DNA of 64,000 nucleotides from Lineus longissimus (Eukaryota; Nemertea; Pilidiophora; Heteronemertea; Lineidae): the NCBI RefSeq assembly GCF_910592395.1, contig NC_088312.1, forward strand, positions 3,782,001 through 3,846,000. Direction: 5' to 3'. A program made the position numbers and the translations under genes. A model generated the notes under the pieces. The model saw only the letters and a list, made by a program, of their open reading frames with translations, made no database searches and had not been told where the DNA came from. Positions 1 through 9,781 of the stretch are shown piece after piece. Position 1 is the stretch's first letter, and every line of letters starts with the position of its first letter.

Positions 1-331
1 GTAGACAATTTATCTTCAAAGAGAGGAGGGGCAAATCGCCATGTTGTTTTCAGCCTCCAAGACGGCGAGTTCCGATACAAATCTCTGTCCTCTCGCTTCG
101 ACTTAATCTGACGGTTAGATACGCCCTGTCCGTGCTAATCAAGCGAGTCAATAATAAAACTTGAATATAGGAAAATGTTTAAATGCTAATTCACCTGTAA
201 ATCTGCTTATTTTTAATGTTTTATGGGCAAAAACAGACACCACAACACCCACGAATAAACCCAAACAACCTTTTGTCGTAATGTTCCCGTAGTTCAGACA
301 TTTTGTCAGGTAAAGCCCATGCGCGGTACTC

Positions 332-376
332 TGACGTCATCAGCATTCAATCGGCGGTAAATTTAAATTTCCCGCC
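332..376. promoter_or_regulatory. CRE and E2F-like promoter patch
   Basis: A perfect CRE octamer TGACGTCA lies at 332-339. A near-perfect 24-bp palindrome at 353-376 runs from GGCGGTAAA to TTTCCCGCC with one mismatched pair; its right arm is an E2F-type TTTCCCGCC. Such combinations are usual in promoters of housekeeping or cell-cycle genes. The gene served is not in the window; an out-of-window gene to the left on the minus strand is the natural guess. Confidence 0.4.
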
Positions 377-1388
377 GTAAACTGACATCCACGACGAAAT
401 GTTGTTAGCGGGATTGCTGGCCCTGGGCTACAGAACCATGCCTTGAATATATATTGCTAAGGATGGAAATGCATGACTTCAGCGAAAACGCCTCAAGGAG
501 CAAGAACAGCGAACAGCAGTAGCCTACCACTAGAACAAAGCAGTTGCAGGAGTTGTTGCGAAACTGCATGCTGCCCACACCACGCTCCTTGTGGCTTGTG
601 TAGCTGGTAATCCCAGATCCAAGCATTTTGCCAAGCCTTCCTTACAGGATCAAAATATACCATTCTTCCATAGCAGCCTTTTTTCGATCGTTTCTTTGCA
701 CATGCAGTCCTGGTCATTGACCCTCAATGCATTGACATTGCTCATTCCAGACAACGCGCGTCAAGTATGCATGGGCGGAGGCTACGGAGGCAATACCACT
801 GAAAGTTCAGTATGAGTCCTGCTGAAACTGGATCTCGTGGTGGTCAGAACGCCATTGCCCAATCAGAGCTATAGTCCGTCGTCATTCTGATGCAAATCAT
901 ATCAAAGGAGACCGGATCACTCAGTTACACATATATTGTACATACTGCCTATCATGAAAATTGTGCTAACTTGTCCACCATAACTTGAATTCAATATTGC
1001 CTACATATTTTATCGCACTGAACGCAGGTCCATTTTCTTATTTGGCCACCGGCCGGGGCCAGAATAAATACATGTACATGTACATGTAATCAGTATAGGT
1101 TACTGGGTCAGCTCTGTTTAAAGTGCCTAACTGATGTTGTCCAGTGATATCTTAGGATGGGACAGTGGGGTGAAGCACATCGACATACATGCCATGATAT
1201 CATTAATTGAGTGAACCGTCATACTTCTGTCGGTCGTCAAGTGAATATGTTATCGCTATCCTCGAATATCGGAGGCAGTCGTATGCTTCTTCTCTCGCAC
1301 ACTTTGCGAGTGTTGGACCGAAGTTCAGGATGTGTAACCTTGGGAAATGAATAATAATCTAACGCATTTTCAATGTCAGTCGAGATAT

Positions 1389-1394
1389 TTTATT
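1389..1394 (-). terminator. Candidate poly(A) signal of the 13-finger gene
   Basis: TTTATT on the plus strand is AATAAA on the minus strand, about 700 bases after the stop codon at 2097-2099. It is the first canonical hexamer I found in that direction, so the 3'UTR would be about 0.7 kb. Confidence 0.4.
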
Positions 1395-2096
1395 CGCTCA
1401 AAAAACTACCAGAGTCGTAGAGCCCTCTGTATTGGCAATCAATGTAAAACATTCTCACGGTATACTGAGCACATTTTTCAACTTATTCCCGATACCTAAC
1501 ACTGTGTGTTCATTACCATGGCCAAAGCATGAAGCGTGCTATATTATTCTCTCTGGAGAATTATTGGGGCTGCGCCCCCCCCCCTGTCCTTGTTTAAGTT
1601 GAACACAACAATGCGATTTAGAACATACGATGAACTATAACGTAAGCGACGACGGCATATCATACACATCTGGAAAAAAATGAGATAGTTGTACTCTTTT
1701 CATCTCCATGAGATCAGTTGAGTTTCACTGGCATGATTAACACATTGGCCACATACTCTTAATGCCTGATTCTTCTCACCGTATAATATGGAGACAGATA
1801 TTGGTAGGCAAAATGTATGATGATCCCCACTGATCATCACTGTGTTCATCTGGTAACATGGACAAATGTCATCACATGCACTAAATTTCGAAGTAAATTT
1901 ACCGGCGGGACAAAAGTGAAAACAGAGTGTTCGTTGTTTTCGCACGTTGTGATTTCATCGTCATGGTTCCAAATCACCCTGATGTAACATGATTGCTCAT
2001 GCGTCATCGATCCGCTTTGGAAACGGTCTTCCCTTGACATTCGCCTTCAGTGAGGGAAACCTCACTATTGTCTGCAGTGTCACTGTACCTAAATCT

Positions 2097-5000
2097 TTAA
2101 ATAGGTGCATAATATTTCTCCTTCTCTTGCTTCTCAAATTCCACCATCTCATCAGGGTGCTCCCTATGCTGATGCTTCCTCAGCACATACCTGGTAGTGA
2201 AGGCCGCCTTGCACCACTGACACTTACAAGGCTTTTCTTTGGTATGGACCCGCGCGTGATTTAACAGAACTGATTTCCGTTTGAAGGCTTTCCCGCAAGT
2301 ATCACATTTAAACGGGGTCTCATTGGAATGTACCAAACCGTGGGCGACCAAACTACTCGGCCGTTGGAACTCCTTCCCGCACAAGTCGCACTTGTATTCC
2401 TTAACCCCTGTGTGGATCATTTCGTGTCGCCTCTGCACATGCGGATGTGTGAATTTTCGACCGCAGTGTCTGCAAACAAATGGTTTGATTCCCGCATGTT
2501 TATTTTGGTGTAACTTCAACATAGCTTCTCGGCAGAAGCGTTTACCGCAGTCTTTACAAGCCCATGGCTTGGGCGGGGGGGTCCTGTGGCGTTTCTGGTG
2601 ATTGTTCCGATACGCCTTGCTGTGGTAGCGTTTCCCACAGTAAAGACACTCAAAAGGCCTCTCTCCCGTATGTACCCTCAAATGTGTAATCAATGTGGTC
2701 TTAGAAACGTACGTTTTTCCACATTTGTCGCACTTGTACGGCTTGATACCTGCGTGCATTTTGAGGTGGTGATGAAGGGACGAACCGTGGATGAACTTTT
2801 TGCCGCAGACATGGCATTCTCGACAACCCTCGCGCTTGTGGATGATGGTGACGTGCTGCTTCAATGAGATCTTCCTCGGGAAGGATTTCCCGCATATGTC
2901 GCACTTCCAGGGCGTTTCCGTAGAGTGGGAAATGAGGTGACAATTCAAGGAGGTCGTCCGGATGAATCGCTTCCCGCAAAATTTGCACTCGAACGGTTTT
3001 TCGCCAGTATGAATACGTGTGTGACAGGTTAGAGTAGACTTCGTGGTGAACCTCTGATCACAGTACACGCATTTAAAATCTGTTTCCTGCGTATGTAAAA
3101 CCATGTGCTTATCCAGGATGGACTTCATCTTGCAGACTTTACCACAATATTTGCACGAGAAGCCAAGAACTGAACGTCCATTACTCAAATCTATTCCCGA
3201 AGTGATTGGCTTGACAGTTTCTGAAGATGCATTGGGATCATTTTGTAAAGCTTCGGATGTATGTCCAGTGCTATAATAAGGCCCTTTTGGGATAGGAAAT
3301 GTATTTCCTGACTCCTTTTCGGTTGGGCTTTCCTCGGTAGACGAAGTTCCAGTAGCGCCTATGCCATTCCTCGCGGCACAAAGTGATGACGCGGCTGTGT
3401 TTCCACGACCTTGAGTGGTATCCTTGGAGCTCTCCCCATGGGTATGAACAAGTCCATGTTGGATCAAAGACGACTTGCATGTAAATACCTTTCCACAATC
3501 TTTGCAGCCATAGATCTGTGAATTTCCTTGCTTTTCTTGGACTAACGATTGTGCCTGTCCTTTTTGAGACATGTCAGTAACTTCTCCAACCGAAAAAATC
3601 TTATCTGTTGGTTGCGGTTTTTTTAGACCTTGCCTTGGTTTATTCTTTAGGTAATGGTCCGTTTTCAAGGTTGCCTTCAAAATGTTATGTCCAAATAAGT
3701 AACTGCTACCTAACGGGCCGGCTCCTTTTACTCCAACAGCGTGACGACCAGTTAATGTGGATGACTGCGGTGTGTTGCTCGAGCCGCTTTTTTTAGTATG
3801 GCTACCATGTGATGTGCATTGCTTTGGCTTGTTGTTCGAGCCGCCTTCTCTTTTATGAGAACCATGCGATGTGGATGACTTTGCAGTTGATTTGTTGTTC
3901 GAGCTGCCTTCTCGGGTATGGCTACCATGTGATGTGGATTGCTTCGGTGTGTTGTTCGAGCCGCCTTCATCAGTATGGCCACCATGTGATTTGGATGGCT
4001 TTGCAGTTGATTTGTTGTTCGAGCTGCCTTCTCGGGTATGGCTACCATGTGATGTGGATTGCTTCGATTTGTTGTTCGAGCCGCCTTCTGTATGGCCACC
4101 ATGTGATGTGAATTGCTTCGATTTGTTGTTAGAGCCGCCTTCTCCAGTATGGCTACCATGTGATGGGGATGTCGTCGGTCTGTTGTTCAACTTCAAAGCA
4201 GATGGCTCCTTGAAGGTGTACTTTGACTTGTTCAATTCGACTGGTTCGTAGTCAGGGTCTAGGTCCTCATCGTCTGTTTCGTCATTGAGGTTATAACAAT
4301 CGTCATCGCTGTCAAACTCGACTGCCCGACAACTATCCTTTTGAGAATTCTTGGGAGTGCCAGAATAATCGTGATTTCTTTTTGGTTGTTTGGGTGACTG
4401 AGTTGGTGATTGACTGCGTTCGCCTCTCGGTCCATTCCCATCTTTGAACGAATCAGACATCACCCCAATGTTTCCTCTGCTTTTACCAGTATCGTTCTGC
4501 AGTCGGAGAAATTTGGAGTTTAGCAGGTCGTCACATCTCTTGAGGGAGATCACAGGAGATCGGACAGTTCTATTATTTGGTTCCGTCGTCTTTGAGCGTA
4601 ATGGATTCGACATTGTCAAAGGTTCCTTTGCTGCTTTGGCTTTTGAATTTGACACGCTCAAGTTGGTAGTTGATGCTTCTTCCACATTAATGGTTTTTGA
4701 AGTTACTGAATTCGATTTCGTCACATTGTCAGTTGGTTGACCCTTTGCTGGTGTCACTCTGTCATTATTTGTGTACGACATAGACGCGCTGGTATTACTG
4801 TTTGCTCTTGCAGTGTTTGAGCCTGAATCCAAGATGGTATTGAGCGTTTGAGGCGAATCCTTTCCTGGTAAGGCATTAGCACTGGTTTTCGAGTTGGACT
4901 GGGCACTCCCCAATGTATCAGCAGGAGTCAATGGTGTGCTGCTAGCTGTAAACAGAGATCCATCTTTAGCAAATGTAATATGTTTCTCGACATTAGACTG

Positions 5001-6257
5001 ATCATCACGCGTTCGTTTTATCGTATGTTTCGTTCTTGCAAACTTGGCGTTTGCGCGTCTTGATTTAACAAGGTCGTAGATTGATTCTTGTTCAGTCATC
5101 GATCCCTGGTTGTCAGCGCTAATCACGTCGAATTCGGTTCTCCTCTTTCGTTTTGTTTTATGGATGTCTCCACCAGCTGCACGGTTTCGTGTTTGGTCAG
5201 AGGTGGCTTTGTGTGTTGGTGTTTGGACACTACGTGGTGTGTTCTTCATTACGACTTCCCTGTCCTTGCTGGCACCTGTTGGAGCATCTGATGTGGTCTC
5301 ATCCTTTCGGGTCTCTGCTGATTTTTTATCGGCCGGAGGACCAGCAGCTGGTTCATTGGTAACTGGTTCGGAAGCTTCACTAGAATCATTGGTAAGGCTA
5401 GCACTTCCAGTAAGAGCCGTAGGTGAAGATGCCGAGGTTAATGGGAGAGACAGCTGGATGCTTTTCGAAGGTACTTTGTTCATTGTGCTGCTGACCCCAG
5501 CAACATTGAATCTACTTGTGGTAAGATTTGGTACTTCTGATGTAACTCTCCTGCTGATAGATGGAAATGGTGGCAACTCTGGTGAGGGCGATCGTGTGCT
5601 GTTCTCTTCGCCTGATGCAGAATCATTTTCTTGGTCAGATGCGGTATCGTTTTCTTGGCCTGATGCAGGATCGTTTTCTGGGTCAGATGCAGGATCACAT
5701 TCGTCGTCTGATGCAAGATCGTACCCGGTCTCCTCATCATCACTTATAGGGAACAATGTTCTCTCTTCTTCTTCTAATTGGATGTCGTGTTCTACAGAGT
5801 TAGAAGCTATATTTCTGTCTGGAGCATGAGAAACAGACTTGTTTTCATGGACTTGGTGTGCACGTGCTTCCTCCTTTGACCTTTCCGTGTTGTCGACCTG
5901 ACCTTCACTTTCACTTTCACCTGTAAATGACTCTGAAGTGGCCTCTGCTTCTTCCTCCACAGACCCAAAATGTGATGGTGAACCATCATCATCTCTCATC
6001 TCTGAAAATGCTGTTGCACGTGTACAACCCTGTGGAGTACTGGCAGGGGCTGTGACGAGCTCCTGGGCCCCAACTTGTTCGAAGGTGGCTTCATGTGGAA
6101 GTTCGATCTTGACGGTTTCGTTAGTCATGTTTATGATTTCAGCAGACGGCAGCTGCAGAACCGCCCCAGGTTTCATTCCTTTTATGTCGGAAATGACGAG
6201 CCTGTATTCGGTTGGCGCATTTCCAGTGGGATGTTGACTTGCTGCAGAAACGGATTG
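2097..6257 (-). CDS. Exon 2 of 13-finger C2H2 zinc-finger protein with disordered repeats
   Basis: Second and last coding exon of a probable nuclear DNA-binding protein. The exon starts after a CTTTTTCAG acceptor (minus strand; first exon base 6257) in phase 0, matching the phase-0 donor of exon 1 at 6927. It adds 1386 residues, giving about 1756 in total. The part before the fingers (about residues 371-1280 of the full protein) is low-complexity: an acidic SDPENDPAS-type repeat, Ser/Thr-rich stretches, basic KRKRR-like patches, and seven roughly 20-residue repeats of the TSHGSHTREGGSNN type (DNA 3775-4185). One isolated finger (YGCKDCGKVF) lies near residue 1284. Twelve more run from about 1401 to 1746, several joined by TGEKP-like linkers (TGEKPF, TGERPF, AGIKPY), followed by a short charged tail. 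All 13 keep C2H2 ligands. The internal ATG at 6176 is not the start. I cannot assign an orthologue; the fingers are of the common fast-evolving type. Confidence 0.9.
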   Translation of the reverse strand, partial: QSVSAASQHPTGNAPTEYRLVISDIKGMKPGAVLQLPSAEIINMTNETVKIELPHEATFEQVGAQELVTAPASTPQGCTRATAFSEMRDDDGSPSHFGSVEEEAEATSESFTGESESEGQVDNTERSKEEARAHQVHENKSVSHAPDRNIASNSVEHDIQLEEEERTLFPISDDEETGYDLASDDECDPASDPENDPASGQENDTASDQENDSASGEENSTRSPSPELPPFPSISRRVTSEVPNLTTSRFNVAGVSSTMNKVPSKSIQLSLPLTSASSPTALTGSASLTNDSSEASEPVTNEPAAGPPADKKSAETRKDETTSDAPTGASKDREVVMKNTPRSVQTPTHKATSDQTRNRAAGGDIHKTKRKRRTEFDVISADNQGSMTEQESIYDLVKSRRANAKFARTKHTIKRTRDDQSNVEKHITFAKDGSLFTASSTPLTPADTLGSAQSNSKTSANALPGKDSPQTLNTILDSGSNTARANSNTSASMSYTNNDRVTPAKGQPTDNVTKSNSVTSKTINVEEASTTNLSVSNSKAKAAKEPLTMSNPLRSKTTEPNNRTVRSPVISLKRCDDLLNSKFLRLQNDTGKSRGNIGVMSDSFKDGNGPRGERSQSPTQSPKQPKRNHDYSGTPKNSQKDSCRAVEFDSDDDCYNLNDETDDEDLDPDYEPVELNKSKYTFKEPSALKLNNRPTTSPSHGSHTGEGGSNNKSKQFTSHGGHTEGGSNNKSKQSTSHGSHTREGSSNNKSTAKPSKSHGGHTDEGGSNNTPKQSTSHGSHTREGSSNNKSTAKSSTSHGSHKREGGSNNKPKQCTSHGSHTKKSGSSNTPQSSTLTGRHAVGVKGAGPLGSSYLFGHNILKATLKTDHYLKNKPRQGLKKPQPTDKIFSVGEVTDMSQKGQAQSLVQEKQGNSQIYGCKDCGKVFTCKSSLIQHGLVHTHGESSKDTTQGRGNTAASSLCAARNGIGATGTSSTEESPTEKESGNTFPIPKGPYYSTGHTSEALQNDPNASSETVKPITSGIDLSNGRSVLGFSCKYCGKVCKMKSILDKHMVLHTQETDFKCVYCDQRFTTKSTLTCHTRIHTGEKPFECKFCGKRFIRTTSLNCHLISHSTETPWKCDICGKSFPRKISLKQHVTIIHKREGCRECHVCGKKFIHGSSLHHHLKMHAGIKPYKCDKCGKTYVSKTTLITHLRVHTGERPFECLYCGKRYHSKAYRNNHQKRHRTPPPKPWACKDCGKRFCREAMLKLHQNKHAGIKPFVCRHCGRKFTHPHVQRRHEMIHTGVKEYKCDLCGKEFQRPSSLVAHGLVHSNETPFKCDTCGKAFKRKSVLLNHARVHTKEKPCKCQWCKAAFTTRYVLRKHQHREHPDEMVEFEKQEKEKYYAPI
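3775..4185 (-). repeat. In-frame coding repeat, seven SHGSHT units
   Basis: Seven imperfect 57-66 bp units encode repeats of the form SHGSHT.EG.SNN(K/T), rich in His, Gly, Ser and Asn. Units differ by whole codons and keep the reading frame. Open frames in the other phases across this stretch are shadows of the repeat. Confidence 0.85.
5605..5730 (-). repeat. In-frame acidic coding repeat, 30-bp period
   Basis: About five 30-bp units encode decapeptides of the type ASDPENDPAS, ASGQENDTAS and ASDQENDSAS. This makes an acidic, Ser-rich, probably disordered segment about 150-190 residues into exon 2. Confidence 0.75.
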
Positions 6258-6926
6258 CTGAAAAAGAATGGATCAATTGTTTATATTTTTCAGTGTATTT
6301 GTGTGCTTTCTCGATGACTGCTCCAATCTAAAATGACTGTTCGAGTGACCTTCCCTAGTCAGCCCTACTGTAAAGGCAAAACGCAGTTTTAAGAAAATCA
6401 CGATTTTGTGACACTTGATTAATAGAAAACGTGAAGCTCGTGTCTATAGGAAGGGAACACAGACCAGCTTTCCTCATTATTAGGAACAGAACAGGGGCAG
6501 TGGTCACTCAAGTCAAACAACATGCATGGCTTCAAGTAAAAGCATTAGGAGTAACTCTGTTGTGGCAACAGCAAGGATGAATGTGAGAGAGGCAAGGAGG
6601 GTCATTTAGAGGAATACTAAGAAAGGGTCTAGAAAGGCCGTACCTTGAGCCAATGTAAGATTCAGACGAACATATTTTTATCGTTATCTCACTTTAACCA
6701 AAATGTATATCTCTGCCTTTTGCCTTAGGAGGGCAGCATTGTAAGGTGACGAATTAAGGTATGGTTTTATAGGACGTCTTAAGCATTCCCATACTTGAAT
6801 AGATTGACGAGTTGTTTGGTCGAATCATGAAACGTAGATCTGGGGTGCTAGAAAACTAGCAGGAATACATTCTCTTGGCAATCAAGCTGAATGATTTATT
6901 GAGGAGTAAAGAGATGGGTAACCTAC

Positions 6927-8036
6927 CTGAAGCTCAATGACATGCCCTCCACCTGGTTTGCCAGCTTCTTCCACCTCCATTGCGTCCCGCCTCAATTCCG
7001 ACTGCAGTTTCTCTAGCAGTTTGCCCTTAACGATGAGCTCTTCGGACATGACTGCCAAACTGGTCTTGAGTTCCGCCTCAGAGCCTTCCAAAGCGATTTG
7101 AATTTCCTCACCTTTCTTAAGCTTCACTTCGAGTTCCGAACGAATCTTTTCACTAATCTTAAGTTTCTCTTTAGATGCGCCAAGCTCAGTAGTCATGGCG
7201 CTTAGATTCTTCACAAGTTCCTCTTGAGAAGCTTTGAGTTCACTTCGAATGTGTTCAGCTTTGTTCAGCTCCTCGCGGGTAGGCCTAGAACCGAGTTCTG
7301 CGATCGCCTTCTTAAGTTCTTCTTGGGAAGTGGCAAGTTCCTCAGACACGACAGTCAAGTTTGTTTGAAGGAGTCCCTTAGAAGCTTTAAGTTCTTCCTT
7401 AGATGTTTGAAGTTCTTGACGCATTTTCTCGGCGTTCCTGAATTTTTCTTGGGCAGCTTTAAGTTCTTTCTCGGCTAGCCTGCATTCCTCGTAAACACTC
7501 TGAAGTTCCTTCTTAGTGGCTTGAAGTTCCGCACGAACGTTGGCAGCCTTCTTTAGCTCCGTTTGACAGGCCAGAAGCTCTTCTGACATGACTCTTAAAT
7601 TATTCTCAAGTCCCTCGCGACTTTTTCCATAATTCGCAAGGCTCTCTTTCACAGCACTGAGCTCATCAGCCATTGGGCCCATTCTCATTTGAAGTTCCTG
7701 TTTGGAAGTCTCGAGTTCGGCGCGAATCGCCGCAGCCTTTATGAGCTCCTCTTGGGTAGCTGCGAGTTCCTCACGAACACTTTTAAGTTCGTCCTCCAAG
7801 TTTCCTGTACATTCACCTCCCCTCCGATTAGAACGACCTCCATCCTCCCCTACTCGCCCTTCCTCCGCAGCCAATATCTCCGTCTCTTTTAGGGCCAGTT
7901 GTTCCTGGTACTCAACAATCAGGGTAAGAAGCTCCGACCAGATGTCCTTAAGATGACTGCCCTTATCCTCGATCTTGGACATCATGGCCTTCAGCACTGC
8001 CATGCCAGCTGGTAAACTGGCGGGGCCAGACATCAT
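6927..8036 (-). CDS. Exon 1 of 13-finger protein: coiled-coil N-terminal module
   Basis: First coding exon, 370 residues from the double Met at 8036 to a CAG|GTAGGT donor after base 6927 (phase 0). After a short leader comes the motif KGSHLKDIWSELLTLIVEYQ, shared with the cassette gene at 14474, then KE..I..AEE, then about 290 residues of heptad-rich coiled coil. The coiled coil is built from about five degenerate units of roughly 35-40 residues, each opening with (I/V/M)R.EL..(S/T/K)..EL and often containing M..EL..S.E.L. Without splicing the frame would run 14 more codons to a stop at 6882. A CTTCAG acceptor lies 11 bases upstream of the ATG (first exon base 8047), so a 5'UTR intron is likely. 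Expected role: self- or hetero-association of the zinc-finger protein (inference). Confidence 0.88.
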
Positions 8037-8047
8037 TGGTTATCGAT

Positions 8048-9300
8048 CTGAAGGAATAAAATCATTCCCCTATTACACAGAATTTAAGTAACTTCATCCA
8101 TTGAGCCAGCCCCTCAGTACATGTGTCCCAAAGTTTGATTATTGTAAAAAATGATATGCCAATAAGAATTTCAACCAACATGTATGTTCAACTGAAATCC
8201 GTGGACTCTTCTGTTTCATAGTGAGCATTATGAGGTTAAATTTGAAAATTTTCGTTACTTTTGCGTATTTCACTCAAAAACCAGGAACTTTGGAGCTTAA
8301 CGAGCAAAAGTCTAAAAATATCACAAAGCCCAACCGGACACTTAAATAATTCAAACCATTGTTGCTAGCTAATACAACAATAAACGGGAAAGTCCAATTG
8401 GGAACTTGAGGCAACTCCATTGATTTTCGTTACTTTTGCGTATTTCAATCAAAAACCAGGAACTTTGGAGCTTAACGAGCAAAAGTCTAAAAATATCACA
8501 AAGCCCAACCGGACACTTAAATAATTCAAACCATTGTTGCTAGCTAATACAACAATAAACGGGGAAGTCCAATTGGGAACTTGAGGCAACTCCATTGATT
8601 GTTATCAACTAATATTTAAAAGAATTAGGTGCATTTGAAATAAAGAAAATCATGAAGTTTCAGTCCAATTGGCCTACTTATGGTGTTCCCCGAACTTTAG
8701 AACCCCAAACCCTGATATTATCCAGCATAACGTACAACGAAAATTTCATGGTTTGACAGGCTAGGATAGGTACCGTCTATTTGGCTGTGAAAGTGTCCCT
8801 CTCTGTTGGTACGTCTCGTAAAAGGTTATGAGCATGTAGATAGCACCATTTAAAGTGGAAAACAGCTTGACACTTTATTGCAGGTGCGTGACCGAGAGGG
8901 GTGATCCCTATGCACATTCTTCGTACTTCGCAGCTCTGAGGGCCGCGAAACCTGCCTTATGCAAAGCTTACCAACAAGCAAGAGCAAGAAGAAGTGATGT
9001 TCAACCACTTTGAATTTTGGCTGCGCCCTACTCACCTAGATTTGGTACACTTGAAAACACATGTCATTTGTTTAATTTCCAGCAGAAAGTCCATATAATT
9101 CGCTTGTTTTTAATGTTTAATCCCAAATTTAGCACAACAATTGGTAAGAAAGTGCGGGGCTGCATATTCCCCTGCAAGCTTGAACGTGAATATCCGTCGA
9201 TTGTGATATCAGAAGTAGTCTCGGAACTAGTTTCGGAACCGAGTTCAGAACGTGTTCGGTATTTGAGCGATTGAATAGGCAATGTCACGAGCATTAGTCA
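8048..9300 (-). other. 5'UTR intron and candidate non-coding first exon of the 13-finger gene
   Basis: On the minus strand a consensus donor (CTAG|GTGAGT, last exon base 9036) pairs plausibly with the acceptor next to base 8047. This suggests a 5'UTR exon at about 9036-9300 and a 1-kb intron. The intron contains the 175-bp tandem duplication. No coding exon is visible in this stretch. The exon assignment is inference from splice consensus only. Confidence 0.35.
8249..8600. repeat. 175-bp tandem duplication, two nearly identical copies
   Basis: The segment beginning TTTCGTTACTTTTGCG recurs after exactly 175 bases with only a few substitutions. Copies are about 8249-8423 and 8424-8598. The near identity indicates a recent duplication. 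Confidence 0.9.
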
Positions 9301-9402
9301 TTCACTTGATAGGGTTAGATATCATCAGCTGATATCATACAAGTACTGCTGATGAAGTGTTTTGAAAATATTTGATTAAGCTTTGGAAAGGATGTCAGTC
9401 AC

Positions 9403-9781
9403 AATACTTGACTTGCCAAACTCAGAAATGCAGCGCCACTCGCGGACAAAGATAGAACAACTCGACAACTCGACGGACGAGAAAAACAACTGTTCTACAC
9501 GCAGTGAAAGCAAATTCACACAGGTAAACTGGTTATAACTGTGGTACGTCTGTTTCTTAACACGTAATAGTTATCAGATTGCTAAATTATCTTAAATCAT
9601 GAGCCTTAAAGAACTTTTTGAACTCTCAAAAACTTACACAAAACAAGTTCAGATTGCCGCCATTATTAGTTTCCGGATGGCTGGTACGCATGCGCAGCGA
9701 AAACCGGTGAAAAAAATGTCGAGTTGTTCTATCTTTGTCCGCGAGTGGCGCTGCATTTCTGAGTTTGGCAAGTCAAGTATT
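9403..9781. mobile_element. MITE-like element with perfect 64-bp terminal inverted repeats
   Basis: Bases 9403-9466 and 9718-9781 are exact reverse complements over 64 bases, separated by a 251-bp spacer with no protein-coding capacity. If the repeat is trimmed by four bases, each end reads TA followed by CTTGACTTGCC, compatible with a TA target duplication as in Tc1/mariner-type elements. Because AATA and TATT are themselves complementary, this cannot be proved from one copy. A simple inverted duplication is the alternative. Confidence 0.6.

Larger units (their letters stand above)
1..2096. other. Non-coding flank left of the zinc-finger gene
   Basis: I see no convincing coding exon here; the short open frames lack splice context or protein motifs. 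The stretch holds a promoter-like patch near 330-376, a short run of ACATGT repeats at about 1070-1090, a C-run at about 1577, and the presumed 3'UTR of the minus-strand zinc-finger gene (roughly 1390-2096). Confidence 0.5.

Noticed and set aside
3752-4251. Open frames on both strands across the SHGSHT repeat
   Set aside because: They are alternate-frame shadows of the in-frame coding repeat of the 13-finger gene.
6156-6176. ATG at 6176 as the start of an independent zinc-finger gene
   Set aside because: The same frame is open upstream to a good acceptor at 6258-6260 that fits the phase-0 donor of the coiled-coil exon.
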